NCBI GenBank assembly: GCA_963995525.1
Contig: OZ023206.1
Span: 248,001 to 312,000, forward strand
Reading direction: 5' to 3'
Length of the DNA: 64,000 bases
From: Escarpia spicata
Lineage: Eukaryota > Annelida > Polychaeta > Sabellida > Siboglinidae
Part shown: one piece after another, positions 11,088 to 24,127 of the stretch
Position numbering within the stretch: position 1 is the first letter of the stretch
How the letters are laid out: each line of letters opens with the position of its first letter
Position numbers and translations under genes: made by a program
The notes under the pieces: model-generated
Database searches by the model: none
Told to the model about the DNA's origin: nothing
The model's input: the letters and a program-made list of their open reading frames with translations, nothing else

Positions 11088-12717
11088 TAAGACCACATTA
11101 AGGATCCTTCCGCCGAAAAAAGTGCACTACAAATACCGTTTTGCTGTGATATGCATTAATTTTTTTCGAACATTTTGACATGGGACATGTTTGTCTCGTG
11201 AGTACTGAATGTACTGCTGCTTTAGACAAGATAAAACATCAAATGGGGATGAGTTTTCACACCTATAACTTACGTAATATGTTCTTGTAACTTACGTGAC
11301 GGGGATAAAACGGTAACATGCATTCCCATTTGCGGTTAATCTAGTTATGTGTGTAGCTTGATATCAATCTAGCCTTCGTGAAGATTTGTAACATGCAAAA
11401 CATCTATTTGGGGTAAGACCACATTAAGGATCCTTCCGCCGAAAAAAGTGCACTACAAATACCGTTTTGCTGTGATATGCATTAATTTTTTTCGAACACT
11501 TTGATATGGGACATGTTTGTCTCGTGAGTACTGAAGGTACTGCTGCTTTAGACAAGAAAAAACTTCAAATGGGGATGAGTTTTCACACCTATAACTTACG
11601 TAATATGTTCTTGTAACTTACGTGACGGGGATAAAACGGTAACATGCATTCCCATTTGGGGTTAATCTAGTTATGTGTGTAGCTTGATATCAATCTAGCC
11701 TTCGTGAAGATTTGTAACATGCAAAACATATATTTGGGGTAAGACCACAGTAAGGATCTTTCCGCCGAAAAAAGTGCACTACAAATACCGTTTTGCTGTG
11801 ATATGCATTAATTTTTTTCGAAAATTTTGACATGGGACATGTTTGTCTCGTGAGTACTGAATGTACTGCTGCTTTAGACAAGATAAAACATCAAATGGGG
11901 ATGAGTTTTCACACCTATAACTTACGTAATATGTTCTTGTAACTTACGTGACGGGGATAAAACGGTAACATGCATTCCCATTTGGGGTTAATCTAGTTAT
12001 GTGTGTAGCTTGATATCAATCTAGCCTTCGTGAAGATTTGTAACATGCAAAACATCTATTTGGGGTAAGACCACAGTAAGGATCCTTCCGCCGAAAAAAG
12101 TGCACTACAAATACCGTTTTGCTGTGATATGCATTAATTTTTTTCGAACATTTTGACATGGGACATGTTTGTCTCGTGAGTACTGAATGTACTGCTGCTT
12201 TAGACAAGATAAAACATCAAATGGGGATGAGTTTTCACACCTATAACTTACGTAATATGTTCTTGTAACTTACGTGATGGGGATAAAACGGTAACATGCA
12301 TTCCCATTTGGGGTTAATCTAGTTATGTGTGTAGCTTGATATCAATCTAGCCTTCGTGAAGATTTGTAACATGCAAAACATCTATTTGGGGTAAGAACAC
12401 ATTAAGGATCCTTCCGCCGAAAAAAGTGCACTACAAATACCGTTTTGCTGTGATATGCATTAATTTTTTTCGAAAATTTTGACATGGGACATGTTTGTCT
12501 CGTGAGTACTGAATGTACTGCTGCTTTAGACAAGATAAAACATCAAATGGGGATGAGTTTTCACACCTATAACTTACGTAATATGTTCTTGTAACTTACG
12601 TGACGGGGATAAAACGGTAACATGCATTCCCATTTATGGTTAATCTAGTTATGTGTGTAGCTTGATATCAATCTAGCCTTCGTGAAGATTTGTAACAGGC
12701 AAAACATCTATTTGGGG

Positions 12718-14348
12718 TAAGACCACATTAAGGATCCTTCCGCCGAAAAAAGTGCACTACAAATACCGTTTTGCTGTGATATGCATTAATTTTTTTCGAA
12801 CATTTTTCACATGGGACATGTTTGTCTCGTGAGTACTGAATGTACTGCTGCTTTAGACAAGATAAAACATCAAATGGGGATGAGTTTTCACACCTATAAC
12901 TTACGTAATATGTTCTTGTAACTTACGTGACGGGGATAAAACGGTAACATGCATTCCCATTTGGGGTTAATCTAGTTATGTGTGTAGCTTGATATCAATC
13001 TAGCCTTCGTGAAGATTTGTAACGTGCAAAACATATATTTGGGGTAAGACCACATTAAAGATCCTTCCGCCGAAAAAAGTGCACTACAAATACCGTTTTG
13101 CTGTGATTTGCATTAATTTTTTTAGAACATTTTTACATGGGACATGTTTGTCTCGTGAGTACTGAATGTACTGCTGCTTTAGACAAGATAAAACATTAAA
13201 TGGGGATGAATTTTCACACCTATAACTTACGTAATATGTTCTTGTAACTTACGTGACGGGGATAAAACGGTGACATGCATTCCCATTTGGGGTTAATCTA
13301 GTTATGTGTGTAGCTTGATATCAATCTAGCCTTCGTGAAGATTTGTAACGTGCAAAACATCTATTTAGGGTAAGACCACATTAAGGATCCTTCCGCCGAA
13401 AAAAGTGCACTACAAATACCGTTTTGATGTGATATGCATTAATTTTTTTCGAACATTTTGACATGGGACATGTTTGTCTCGTGAGTACTGAATGTACTGC
13501 TGCTTTACACAAGATAAAACATCAAATGGGGATGAGTTTTCACACCTATAACTTACGTAATATGTTCTTGTAACTTACGTGACGGGGATAAAACGGTAAC
13601 ATGCATTCCCATTTGGGGTTAATCTAGTTATGTGTGTAGCTTGATATCAATCTAGCCTTCGTGAAGATTTGTAACGTGCAAAACATATATTTGGGGTAAG
13701 ACCACATTAAAGATCCTTCCGCCGAAAAAAGTGCACTACAAATACCGTTTTGCTGTGATTTGCATTAATTTTTTTAGAACATTTTTACATGGGACATGTT
13801 TGTCTCGTGAGTACTGAATGTACTGCTGCTTTAGACAAGATAAAACATTAAATGGGGATGAATTTTCACACCTATAACTTACGTAATATGTTCTTGTAAC
13901 TTACGTGACGGGGATAAAACGGTGACATGCATTCCCATTTGGGGTTAATCTAGTTATGTGTGTAGCTTGATATCAATCTAGCCTTCGTGAAGATTTGTAA
14001 CGTGCAAAACATCTATTTAGGGTAAGACCACATTAAGGATCCTTCCGCCGAAAAAAGTGCACTACAAATACCGTTTTGATGTGATATGCATTAATTTTTT
14101 TCGAACATTTTGACATGGGACATGTTTGTCTCGTGAGTACTGAATGTACTGCTGCTTTACACAAGATAAAACATCAAATGGGGATGAGTTTTCACACCTA
14201 TAACTTACGTAATATGTTCTTGTAACTTACGTGACGGGGATAAAACGGTAACATGCATTCCCATTTGGGGTTAATCTAGTTATGTGTGTAGCTTGATATC
14301 AATCTAGCCTTCGTGAAGATTTGTAACGTGCAAAACATATATTTGGGG
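12718..14348. repeat. Dimer F-X repeated twice, preceded by a 327-bp A
   Basis: m41-m42 (13045-13696) and m43-m44 (13697-14348) are tandem 652-bp copies that look identical by eye. Both carry TTAGAAC, AACATTAAA, GGTGACATG and a TTTAGGG end in F, and TTTTGATGTG in X. m40 (12718-13044) has the TTTTTCAC insertion and links this block to the m18, m21 and m28 lineage. Confidence 0.9.
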
Positions 14349-14674
14349 TAAGACCACATTAAAGATCCTTCCGCCGAAAAAAGTGCACTACAAATACCGT
14401 TTTGCTGTGATTTGCATTAATTTTTTTCGAAAACTTTGATATGGGACATGTTTGTCTCGTGAGTACTGAAGGTACTGCTGCTTTAGACAAGAAAAAACTT
14501 CAAATGGGGATGAGTTTTCACACCTATAACTTACGTAATATGTTCTTGTAACTTACGTGACGGGGATAAAACGGTAACATGCATTCCCATTTGGGGTTAA
14601 TCTAGTTATGTGTGTAGCTTGATATCAATCTAGCCTTCGTGAAGATTTGTAACATGCAAAACATCTATTTGGGG

Positions 14675-17600
14675 TAAGACCACATTAAGGATCCTTCCGC
14701 CGAAAAAAGTGCACTACAAATACCGTTTTGCTGTGATATGCATTAATTTTTTTCGAACATTTTTACATGGGACATGTTTGTCTCGTGAGTACTGAATGTA
14801 CTGCTGCTTTAGACAAGATAAAACATCAAATGGGGATGAGTTTTCACACCTATAACTTACGTAATATGTTCTTGTAACTTACGTGACGGGGATAAAACGG
14901 TAACATGCATTCCCATTTGGGGTTAATCTAGTTATGTGTGTAGCATGATATCAATCTAGCCTTCGTGAATATTTGTAACATGCAAAACATATATTTGGGG
15001 TAAGACCACATTAAGGATCCTTCCGCCGAAAAAAGTGCACTACAAATACCGTTTTGCTGTGATATGCATTAATTTTTTTCGAACATTTTTACATGGGACA
15101 TGTTTGTCTCGTGAGTAATGAATGTACTGCTGCTTTAGACAAGATAAAACATCAAATGGGGATGAGTTTTCACACCTATAACTTACGTAATATGTTCTTG
15201 TAACTTACGTGACGGGGATAAAACGGTAACATGCATTCCCATTTGGGGTTAATCTAGCTATATGTGTAGCTTGATATCAATCTAGCCTTCGTGAAGATTT
15301 GTAACATGCAAAACATCTATTTGGGGTAAGACCACATTAAATATCCTTCCGCCGAAAAAAGTGCATTACAAATACCGTTTTGCTGTGATATGCATTAATT
15401 TTTTTCGAACACTTTGATATGGGACATGTTTGTCTCGTGAGTACTGAAGGTACTTCTGCTTTAGACAAGAAAAAACTTCAAATGGGGATGAGTTTTCACA
15501 CCTATAACTTACGTAATATGTTCTTGTAACTTACGTGACGGGGATAAAACGGTAACATGCATTCCCATTTGGGGTTAATCTAGTTATGTGTGTAGCTTGA
15601 TATCAATCTAGCCTTCGTGAAGATTTGTAACATGCAAAACATCTATTTGGGGTAAGACCACACTAAGGATCCTTCCGCCGAAAAAAGTGCACTACAAATA
15701 CCGTTTTGCTGTGATATGCATTAATTTTTTTCGAACATTTTTACATGGGACATGTTTGTCTCGTGAGTACTGAATGTACTGCTGCTTTAGACAAGATAAA
15801 ACATCAAATGGGGATGAGTTTTCACACCTATAACTTACGTAATATGTTCTTGTAACTTACGTGACGGGGATAAAACGGTAACATGCATTCCCATTTGGGG
15901 TTAATCTAGTTATGTGTGTAGCTTGATATCAATCTAGCCTTCGTGAAGATTTGTAACATGCAAAACATATATTTGGGGTAAGACCACATTAAGGATCCTT
16001 CCTCCGAAAAAAGTGCACTACAAATACCGTTTTGCTGTGATATGCATTAATTTTTTTCGAACACTTGGACATGGGACATGTTTGTCTCGTGAGTACTGAA
16101 GGTACTGCTGCTTTAGACAAGACAAAAATTCAAATGGGGATGAGTTTTCACACCTATAACTTACGTAATATGTTCTTGTAACTTACGTGACGGGGATAAA
16201 ACGGTAACATGCATTCCCATTTGGGGTTAATCTAGTTATGTGTGTAGCTTGATATCAATCTAGCCTTCATGAAGATTTGTAACGTGCAAAACATCTATTT
16301 AGGGTAAGACCACATTAAGGATCCTTCCGCCGAAAAAAGTGCACTACAAATACCGTTTTGCTGTGATATGCATTAATTTTTTTCGAACATTTTTACATGG
16401 GACATGTTTGTCTCGTGAGTACTGAATGTACTGCTGCTTTAGACAAGATAAAACATCAAATGGGGATGAGTTTTCACACCTATAACTTACGTAATATGTT
16501 CTTGTAACTTACGTGACGGGGATAAAACGGTAACATGCATTCCCATTTGGGGTTAATCTAGTTATGTGTGTAGCATGATATCAATCTAGCCTTCGTGAAT
16601 ATTTGTAACATGCAAAACATATATTTGGGGTAAGACCACATTAAGGATCCTTCCGCCGAAAAAAGTGCACTACAAATACCGTTTTGCTGTGATATGCATT
16701 AATTTTTTTCGAACATTTTTACATGGGACATGTTTGTCTCGTGAGTAATGAATGTACTGCTGCTTTAGACAAGATAAAACATCAAATGGGGATGAGTTTT
16801 CACACCTATAACTTACGTAATATGATCTTGTAACTTACGTGACGGGGATAAAACGGTAACATGCATTCCCATTTGGGGTTAATCTAGCTATATGTGTAGC
16901 TTGATATCAATCTAGCCTTCGTGAAGATTTGTAACATGCAAAACATCTATTTGGGGTAAGACCACATTAAATATCCTTCCGCCGAAAAAAGTGCATTACA
17001 AATACCGTTTTGCTGTGATATGCATTAATTTTTTTCGAACACTTTGATATGGGACATGTTTGTCTCGTGAGTACTGAAGGTACTGCTGCTTTAGACAAGA
17101 AAAAACTTCAAATGGGGATGAGTTTTCACACCTATAACTTACGTAATATGTTCTTGTAACTTACGTGACGGGGATAAAACGGTAACATGCATTCCCATTT
17201 GGGGTTAATCTAGTTATGTGTGTAGCTTGATATCAATCTAGCCTTCGTGAAGATTTGTAACATGCAAAACATCTATTTGGGGTAAGACCACACTAAGGAT
17301 CCTTCCGCCGAAAAAAGTGCACTACAAATACCGTTTTGCTGTGATATGCATTAATTTTTTTCGAACATTTTTACATGGGACATGTTTGTCTCGTGAGTAC
17401 TGAATGTACTGCTGCTTTAGACAAGATAAAACATCAAATGGGGATGAGTTTTCACACCTATAACTTACGTAATATGTTCTTGTAACTTACGTGACGGGGA
17501 TAAAACGGTAACATGCATTCCCATTTGGGGTTAATCTAGTTATGTGTGTAGCTTGATATCAATCTAGCCTTCGTGAAGATTTGTAACATGCAAAACATAT

Positions 17601-17934
17601 ATTTGGGGTAAGACCACATTAAGGATCCTTCCTCCGAAAAAAGTGCACTACAAATACCGTTTTGCTGTGATATGCATTAATTGTTTTCGAACACTTGGAC
17701 ATGGGACATGTTTGTCTCGTGAGTACTGAAGGTACTGCTGCTTTAGACAAGACAAAAATTCAAATGGGGATGAGTTTTCACACCTATAACTTACGTAATA
17801 TGTTCTTGTAACTTACGTGACGGGGATAAAACGGTAACATGCATTCCCATTTGGGGTTAATCTAGTTATGTGTGTAGCTTGATATCAATCTAGCCTTCGT
17901 GAAGATTTGTAACGTGCAAAACATCTATTTAGGG
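14675..17934. repeat. 5-mer A-A-K-C-D, copies 2 and 3 in tandem
   Basis: m46-m50 (14675-16304) and m51-m55 (16305-17934) are each 1630 bp and differ at only a few sites. Differences seen are ACTTCTGC in m48, TTCATGAAG in m50, TATGATCTTG in m52 and TTGTTTTCG in m55. Both D copies read GACAAAAATTC and end TTTAGGG. Confidence 0.9.
16957..17282. repeat. Type K monomer (m53), example without a BamHI site
   Basis: Type K reads ATTAAATATCC at p10-20, so the BamHI site is lost, and GCATTAC at p37-43. It has GAACACTTTGATAT at p81-94, G at p123 and AAAAAACTTC at about p144-153. Branches include m15/m25 (CGCACAC), m3/m7 (GCATAAATT plus ATCCCCATT) and m96/m104/m112 (GAAAAC and CGTCAG), each shared by the corresponding duplicated blocks. 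Confidence 0.8.
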
Positions 17935-20216
17935 TAAGACCACATTAAGGATCCTTCCGCCGAAAAAAGTGCACTACAAATACCGTTTTGCTGTGATATG
18001 CATTAATTTTTTTCGAACATTTTGACATGGGACATGTTTGTCTCGTGAGTACTGAATGTACTGCTGCTTTACACAAGATAAAACATCAAATGGGGATGAG
18101 TTTTCACACCTATAACTTACGTAATATGTTCTTGTAACTTACGTGACGGGGATAAAACGGTAACATGCATTCCCATTTGGGGTTAATCTAGTTATGTGTG
18201 TAGCTTGATATCAATCTAGCCTTCGTGAAGATTTGTAACGTGCAAAACATATATTTGGGGTAAGACCACATTAAAGATCCTTCCGCCGAAAAAAGTGCAC
18301 TACAAATACCGTTTTGCTGTGATTTGCATTAATTTTTTTCGAAAACTTTCATATGGGACATGTTTGTCTCGTGAGTACTGAATGTACTGCTGCTTTAGAC
18401 AAGATAAAACATCAAATGGGGATGAATTTTCACACCTATAACTTACGTAATATGTTCTTGTAACTTACGTGACGGGGATAAAACGGTAACATGCATTCCC
18501 ATTTGGGGTTAATCTAGTTATGTGTGTAGCATGATATCAATCTAGCCTTCGTGAAGATTTGTAACATGCAAAACATCTATTTGGGGTAAGACCACATTAA
18601 GGATCCTTCCGCCGAAAAAAGTGCACTACAAATACCGTTTTGCTGTGATATGCATTAATTTTTTTCGAACATTTTGACATGGGACATGTTTGTCTCGTGA
18701 GTACTGAATGTACTGCTGCTTTAGACAAGATAAAACATCAAATGGGGATGAGTTTTCACACCTATAACTTACGTAATATGTTCTTGTAACTTACGTGACG
18801 GGGATAAAACGGTAACATGCATTCCCATTTGGGGTTAATCTAGTTATGTGTGTAGCTTGATATCAATCTAGCCTTCGTGAAGATTTGTAACATGCAAAAC
18901 ATATATTTGGGGTAAGACCACATTAAGGATCCTTCCTCCGAAAAAAGTGCACTACAAATACCGTTTTGCTGTGATATGCATTAATTTTTTTCGAACACTT
19001 GGACATGGGACATGTTTGTCTCGTGAGTACTGAAGGTACTGCTGCTTTAGACAAGAAAAAAATTCAAATGGGGATGAGTTTTCACACCTATAACTTACGT
19101 AATATGTTCTTGTAACTTACGTGACGGGGATAAAACGGTAACATGCATTCCCATTTGGGGTTAATCTACTTATGTGTGTAGCTTGATATCAATCTAGCCT
19201 TCGTGAAGATTTGTAATGTGCAAAACATCTATTTAGGGTAAGACCACATTAAGGATCCTTCCGCCTAAAAAAGTGCACTACAAATACCGTTTTGCTGTGA
19301 TATGCATTAATTTTTTTCGAACATTTTGACATGGGACATGTTTGTCTCGTGAGTACTGAATGTACTGCTGCTTTACACAAGATAAAACATCAAATGGGGA
19401 TGAGTTTTCACACCTATAACTTACGTAATATGTTCTTGTAACTTACGTGACGGGGATAAAACGGTAACATGCATTCCCATTTGGGGTTAATCTAGTTATG
19501 TGTGTAGCTTGATATCAATCTAGCCTTCGTGAAGATTTGTAACGTGCAAAACATATATTTGGGGTAAGACCACATTAAAGATCCTTCCGCCGAAAAAAGT
19601 GCACTACAAATACCGTTTTGCTGTGATTTGCATTAATTTTTTTCGAAAACTTTCATATGGGACATGTTTGTCTCGTGAGTACTGAATGTACTGCTGCTTT
19701 AGACAAGATAAAACATCAAATGGGGATGAATTTTCACACCTATAACTTACGTAATATGTTCTTGTAACTTACGTGACGGGGATAAAACGGTAACATGCAT
19801 TCCCATTTGGGGTTAATCTAGTTATGTGTGTAGCATGATATCAATCTAGCCTTCGTGAAGATTTGTAACATGCAAAACATCTATTTGGGGTAAGACCACA
19901 TTAAGGATCCTTCCGCCGAAAAAAGTGCACTACAAATACCGTTTTGCTGTGATATGCATTAATTTTTTTCGAACATTTTGACATGGGACATGTTTGTCTC
20001 GTGAGTACTGAATGTACTGCTGCTTTAGACAAGATAAAACATCAAATGGGGATGAGTTTTCACACCTATAACTTACGTAATATGTTCTTGTAACTTACGT
20101 GACGGGGATAAAACGGTAACATGCATTCCCATTTGGGGTTAATCTAGTTATGTGTGTAGCTTGATATCAATCTAGCCTTCGTGAAGGTTTGTAACGTGCA
20201 AAACATATATTTGGGG
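17609..20216. repeat. 4-mer D-X-F-A repeated twice
   Basis: m55-m58 (17609-18912) and m59-m62 (18913-20216) have the same type order and the same 1304-bp length. They are less alike than the neighbouring 5-mer copies: the D monomers differ (GACAAAAATTC against GAAAAAAATTC), m60 has CGCCTAAAA, and the final A monomers end differently (CATGC against CGTGC). Confidence 0.75.
18261..18586. repeat. Type F monomer (m57), example
   Basis: Type F combines P-like 5' features (A at p15, GATTTG, GAAAACTTTC with C at p90) with an A-like middle (T at p123, GATAAAACATC), then GATGAATTTT (A at p166) and usually AGCATG at p268-273. It looks like an old P/A mosaic. A branch at m13, m41 and m43 has TTAGAACATTTTTAC and AACATTAAA instead. 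F is followed by A except at m41 and m43. Confidence 0.75.
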
Positions 20217-23200
20217 TAAGACCACATTAAAGATCCTTCCGTCGAAAAAAGTGCACTACAAATACCGTTTTCCTGTGATTTGCATTAATTTTTTTCGAAA
20301 ACTTTGATATGGGACATGTTTGTCTCGTGAGTACTGAAGGTACTGCTGCTTTAGACAAGAAAAAACTTCAAATGGGGATGAGTTTTCACACCTATAACTT
20401 ACGTAATATGTTCTTGTAACTTACGTGACGGGGATAAAACGGTAACATGCATTCCCATTTGGGGTTAATCTAGTTATGTGTGTAGCTTGATATCAATCTA
20501 CCCTTCGTGAAGATTTGTAACATGCAACACATCTATTTGGGGTAAGACCACACTAAGGATCCTTCCGCCGAAAAAAGTGCACTACAAATACCGTTTTGCT
20601 GTGATATGCATTAATTTTTTTCGAACATTTTTACATGGGACATGTTTGTCTCGTGAGTACTGAATGTACTGCTGCTTTAGACAAGATAAAACATCAAATG
20701 GGGATGAGTTTTCACACCTATAACTTACGTAATATGTTCTTGTAACTTACGTGACGGGGATAAAACGGTAACATGCATTCCCATTTGGGGTTAATCTAGT
20801 TATGTGTGTAGCTTGATATCAATCTAGCCTTCGTGAAGATTTGTAACATGCAAAACATATATTTGGGGTAAGACCACATTAAGGATCCTTCCTCCGAAAA
20901 AAGTGCACTACAAATACCGTTTTGCTGTGATATGCATTAATTTTTTTCGAACACTTGGACATGGGACATGTTTGTCTCGTGAGTACTGAAGGTACTGCTG
21001 CTTTAGACAAGAAAAAAATTCAAATGGGGATGAGTTTTCACACCTATAACTTACGTAATATGTTCTTGTAACTTACGTGACGGGGATAAAACGGTAACAT
21101 GCATTCCCATTTGGGGTTAATCTAGTTATGTGTGTAGCTTGATATCAATCTAGCCTTCGTGAAGATTTGTAACGTGCAAAACATCTATTTAGGGTAAGAC
21201 CACATTAAGGATCCTTCCGCCGAAAAAAGTGCACTACAAATACCGTTTTGCTGTGATATGCATTAATTTTTTTCGAACATTTTGACATGGGACATGTTTG
21301 TCTCGTGAGTACTGAATGTACTGCTGCTTTACACAAGATAAAACATCAAATGGGGATGAGTTTTCACACCTATAACTTACGTAATATGTTCTTGTAACTT
21401 ACGTGACGGGGATAAAACGGTAACATGCATTCCCATTTGGGGTTAATCTAGTTATGTGTGTAGCTTGATATCAATCTAGCCTTCGTGAAGATTTGTAACG
21501 TGCAAAACATATATTTGGGGTAAGACCACATTAAAGATCCTTCCGTCGAAAAAAGTGCACTACAAATACCGTTTTCCTGTGATTTGCATTAATTTTTTTC
21601 GAAAACTTTGATATGGGACATGTTTGTCTCGTGAGTACTGAAGGTACTGCTGCTTTAGACAAGAAAAAACTTCAAATGGGGATGAGTTTTCACACCTATA
21701 ACTTACGTAATATGTTCTTGTAACTTACGTGACGGGGATAAAACGGTAACATGCATTCCCATTTGGGGTTAATCTAGTTATGTGTGTAGCTTGATATCAA
21801 TCTAGCCTTCGTGAAGATTTGTAACATGCAAAACATATATTTGGGGTAAGACCACATTAAGGATCCTTCCGCCGAAAAAAGTGCACTACAAATACCGTTT
21901 TGCTGTGATATGCATTAATTTTTTTCGAACATTTTTACATGGGACATGTTTGTCTCGTGAGTACTGAATGTACTGCTGCTTTAGACAAGATAAAACATCA
22001 AATGGGGATGAGTTTTCACACCTATAACTTACGTAATATGTTCTTGTAACTTACGTGACGGGGATAAAACGGTAACATGCATTCCCATTTGGGGTTAATC
22101 TAGTTATGTGTGTAGCATGATATCAATCTAGCCTTCGTGAAGATTTGTAACATGCAAAACATCTATTTGGGGTAAGACCACATTAAGGATCCTTCCGCCG
22201 AAAAAAGTGCACTACAAATACCGTTTTGCTGTGATATGCATTAATTTTTTTCGAACATTTTGACATGGGACATGTTTGTCTCGTGAGTACTGAATGTACT
22301 GCTGCTTTAGACAAGATAAAACATCAAATGGGGATGAGTTTTCACACCTATAACTTACGTAATATGTTCTTGTAACTTACGTGACGGGGATAAAACGGTA
22401 ACATGCATTCCCATTTGGGGTTAATCTAGTTATGTGTGTAGCTTGATATCAATCTACCCTTCGTGAAGATTTGTAACATGCAAAACATCTATTTGGGGTA
22501 AGACCACATTAAGGATCCTTCCGCCGAAAAAAGTGCACTACAAATACCGTTTTGCAGTGATATGCATTAATTTTTTTCGAACATTTTGATATGGGACATG
22601 TTTGTCTCATGAGTACTGAATGTACTGCTGCTTTACACAAGATAAAACATCAAATGGGGATGAGTTTTCACACCTATAACTTACGTAATATGTTCTTGTA
22701 ACTTACGTGACGGGGATAAAACGGTAACATGCATTCCCATTTGGGGTTAATCTAGTTATGTGTTTAGCTTGATATCAATCTAGCCTTCGTGAAGATTTGT
22801 AACGTGCAAAACATATATTTGGGGTAAGACCACATTAAAGATCCTTCCGCCGAAAAAAGTGCACTACAAATACCGTTTTGCTGTGATTTGCATTAATTTT
22901 TTTCGAAAACTTTCATATGGGACATGTTTGTCTCGTGAGTACTGAATGTACTGCTGCTTTAGACAAGATAAAACATCAAATGGGGATGAATTTTCACACC
23001 TATAACTTACGTAATATGTTCTTGTAACTTACGTGACGGGGATAAAACGGTAACATGCATTCCCATTTGGGGTTAATCTAGTTATGTGTGTAGCATGATA
23101 TCAATCTAGCCTTCGTGAAGATTTGTAACATGCAAAACATCTATTTGGGGTAAGACCACATTAAGGATCCTTCCGCCGAAAAAAGTGCACTACAAATACC

Positions 23201-23802
23201 GTTTTGCTGTGATATGCATTAATTTTTTTCGAACATTTTGACATGGGACATGTTTGTCTCGTGAGTACTGAATGTACTGCTGCTTTAGACAAGATAAAAC
23301 ATCAAATGGGGATGAGTTTTCACACCTATAACTTACGTAATATGTTCTTGTAACTTACGTGACGGGGATAAAACGGTAACATGCATTCCCATTTGGGGTT
23401 AATCTAGTTATGTGTGTAGCTTGATATCAATCTAGCCTTCGTGAAGATTTGTAACGTGCAAAACATATATTTGGGGTAAGACCACATTAAAGATCCTTCC
23501 TCCGAAAAAAGTGCACTACAAATACCGTTTTGCTGTGATTTGCATTAATTTTTTTCGAAAACTTTGATTTGGGACATGTTTGTCTCGTGAGTACTGAAGG
23601 TACTGCTGCTTTAGACAAGAAAAAACTTCAAATGGGGATGAGTTTTCACACCTATAACTTACGTAATATGTTCTTGTAACTTACGTGACGGGGATAAAAC
23701 GGTAACATGCATTCCCATTTGGGGTTAATCTAGTTATGTGTGTAGCTTGATATCAATCTAGCCTTCGTGAAGATTTGTAACATGCAAAACATCTATTTGG
23801 GG

Positions 23803-24127
23803 TAAGACCACACTAAGGATCCTTCCGCCGAAAAAAGTGCACTACAAATACCGTTTTGCTGTGATATGCATTAATTTTTTTCGAACATTTTTACATGGGA
23901 CATGTTTGTCTCGTGAGTACTGAATGTACTGCTGCTTTAGACAAGATAAAACATCAAATGGGGATGAGTTTTCACACCTATAACTTACGTAATATGTTCT
24001 TGTAACTTACGTGACGGGGATAAAAGGTAACATGCATTCCCATTTGGGGTTAATCTAGTTATGTGTGTAGCTTGATATCAATCTAGCCTTCGTGAAGATT
24101 TGTAACATGCAAAACATCTATTTGGGG
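23803..24127. repeat. 325-bp C monomer m74 with a deletion shared by m85
   Basis: GATAAAAGGTAAC lacks the C at p224. The same loss is in m85 (27388-27712), exactly one 11-mer downstream. It also destroys the 9-bp inverted-repeat arm at p220-228. Confidence 0.92.

Larger units (their letters stand above)
1..20542. repeat. Monomer type order, m1-m63 (left third)
   Basis: Types read by eye in order. m1-10: A-A-K-X-A-A-K-X-A-P. m11-20: P-X-F-A-K-X-F-A-P-F. m21-30: A-P-A-A-K-X-F-A-P-A. m31-40: A-K-C-D-A-K-A-A-A-A. m41-50: F-X-F-X-P-A-A-K-C-D. m51-63: A-A-K-C-D-X-F-A-D-X-F-A-S. Starts are 1+326n up to 3261 (m11), then 3588, 3914, 4240 and 4565; +326 each to 5543; 5870, 6196, 6522 and 6849; +326 to 8805; 9132; +326 to 12718; then 13045 and +326 to 20217. 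m36 at 11414 is intermediate, with a K-like middle but the A-type p15-16 and p40. In the leftmost 9 kb K is followed by X; from m32 on it is mostly followed by C. Confidence 0.8.

Noticed and set aside
11690..11881. 63-codon reverse-strand open frame, and its twin at 12016-12207
   Set aside because: Both begin with TTG, not ATG, and exist only because G at p11 removes a TAA stop that most monomers have. The sequence is ordinary satellite, and the frame is closed in almost every other copy. There is no codon-level conservation and no protein family resemblance that I recognise.
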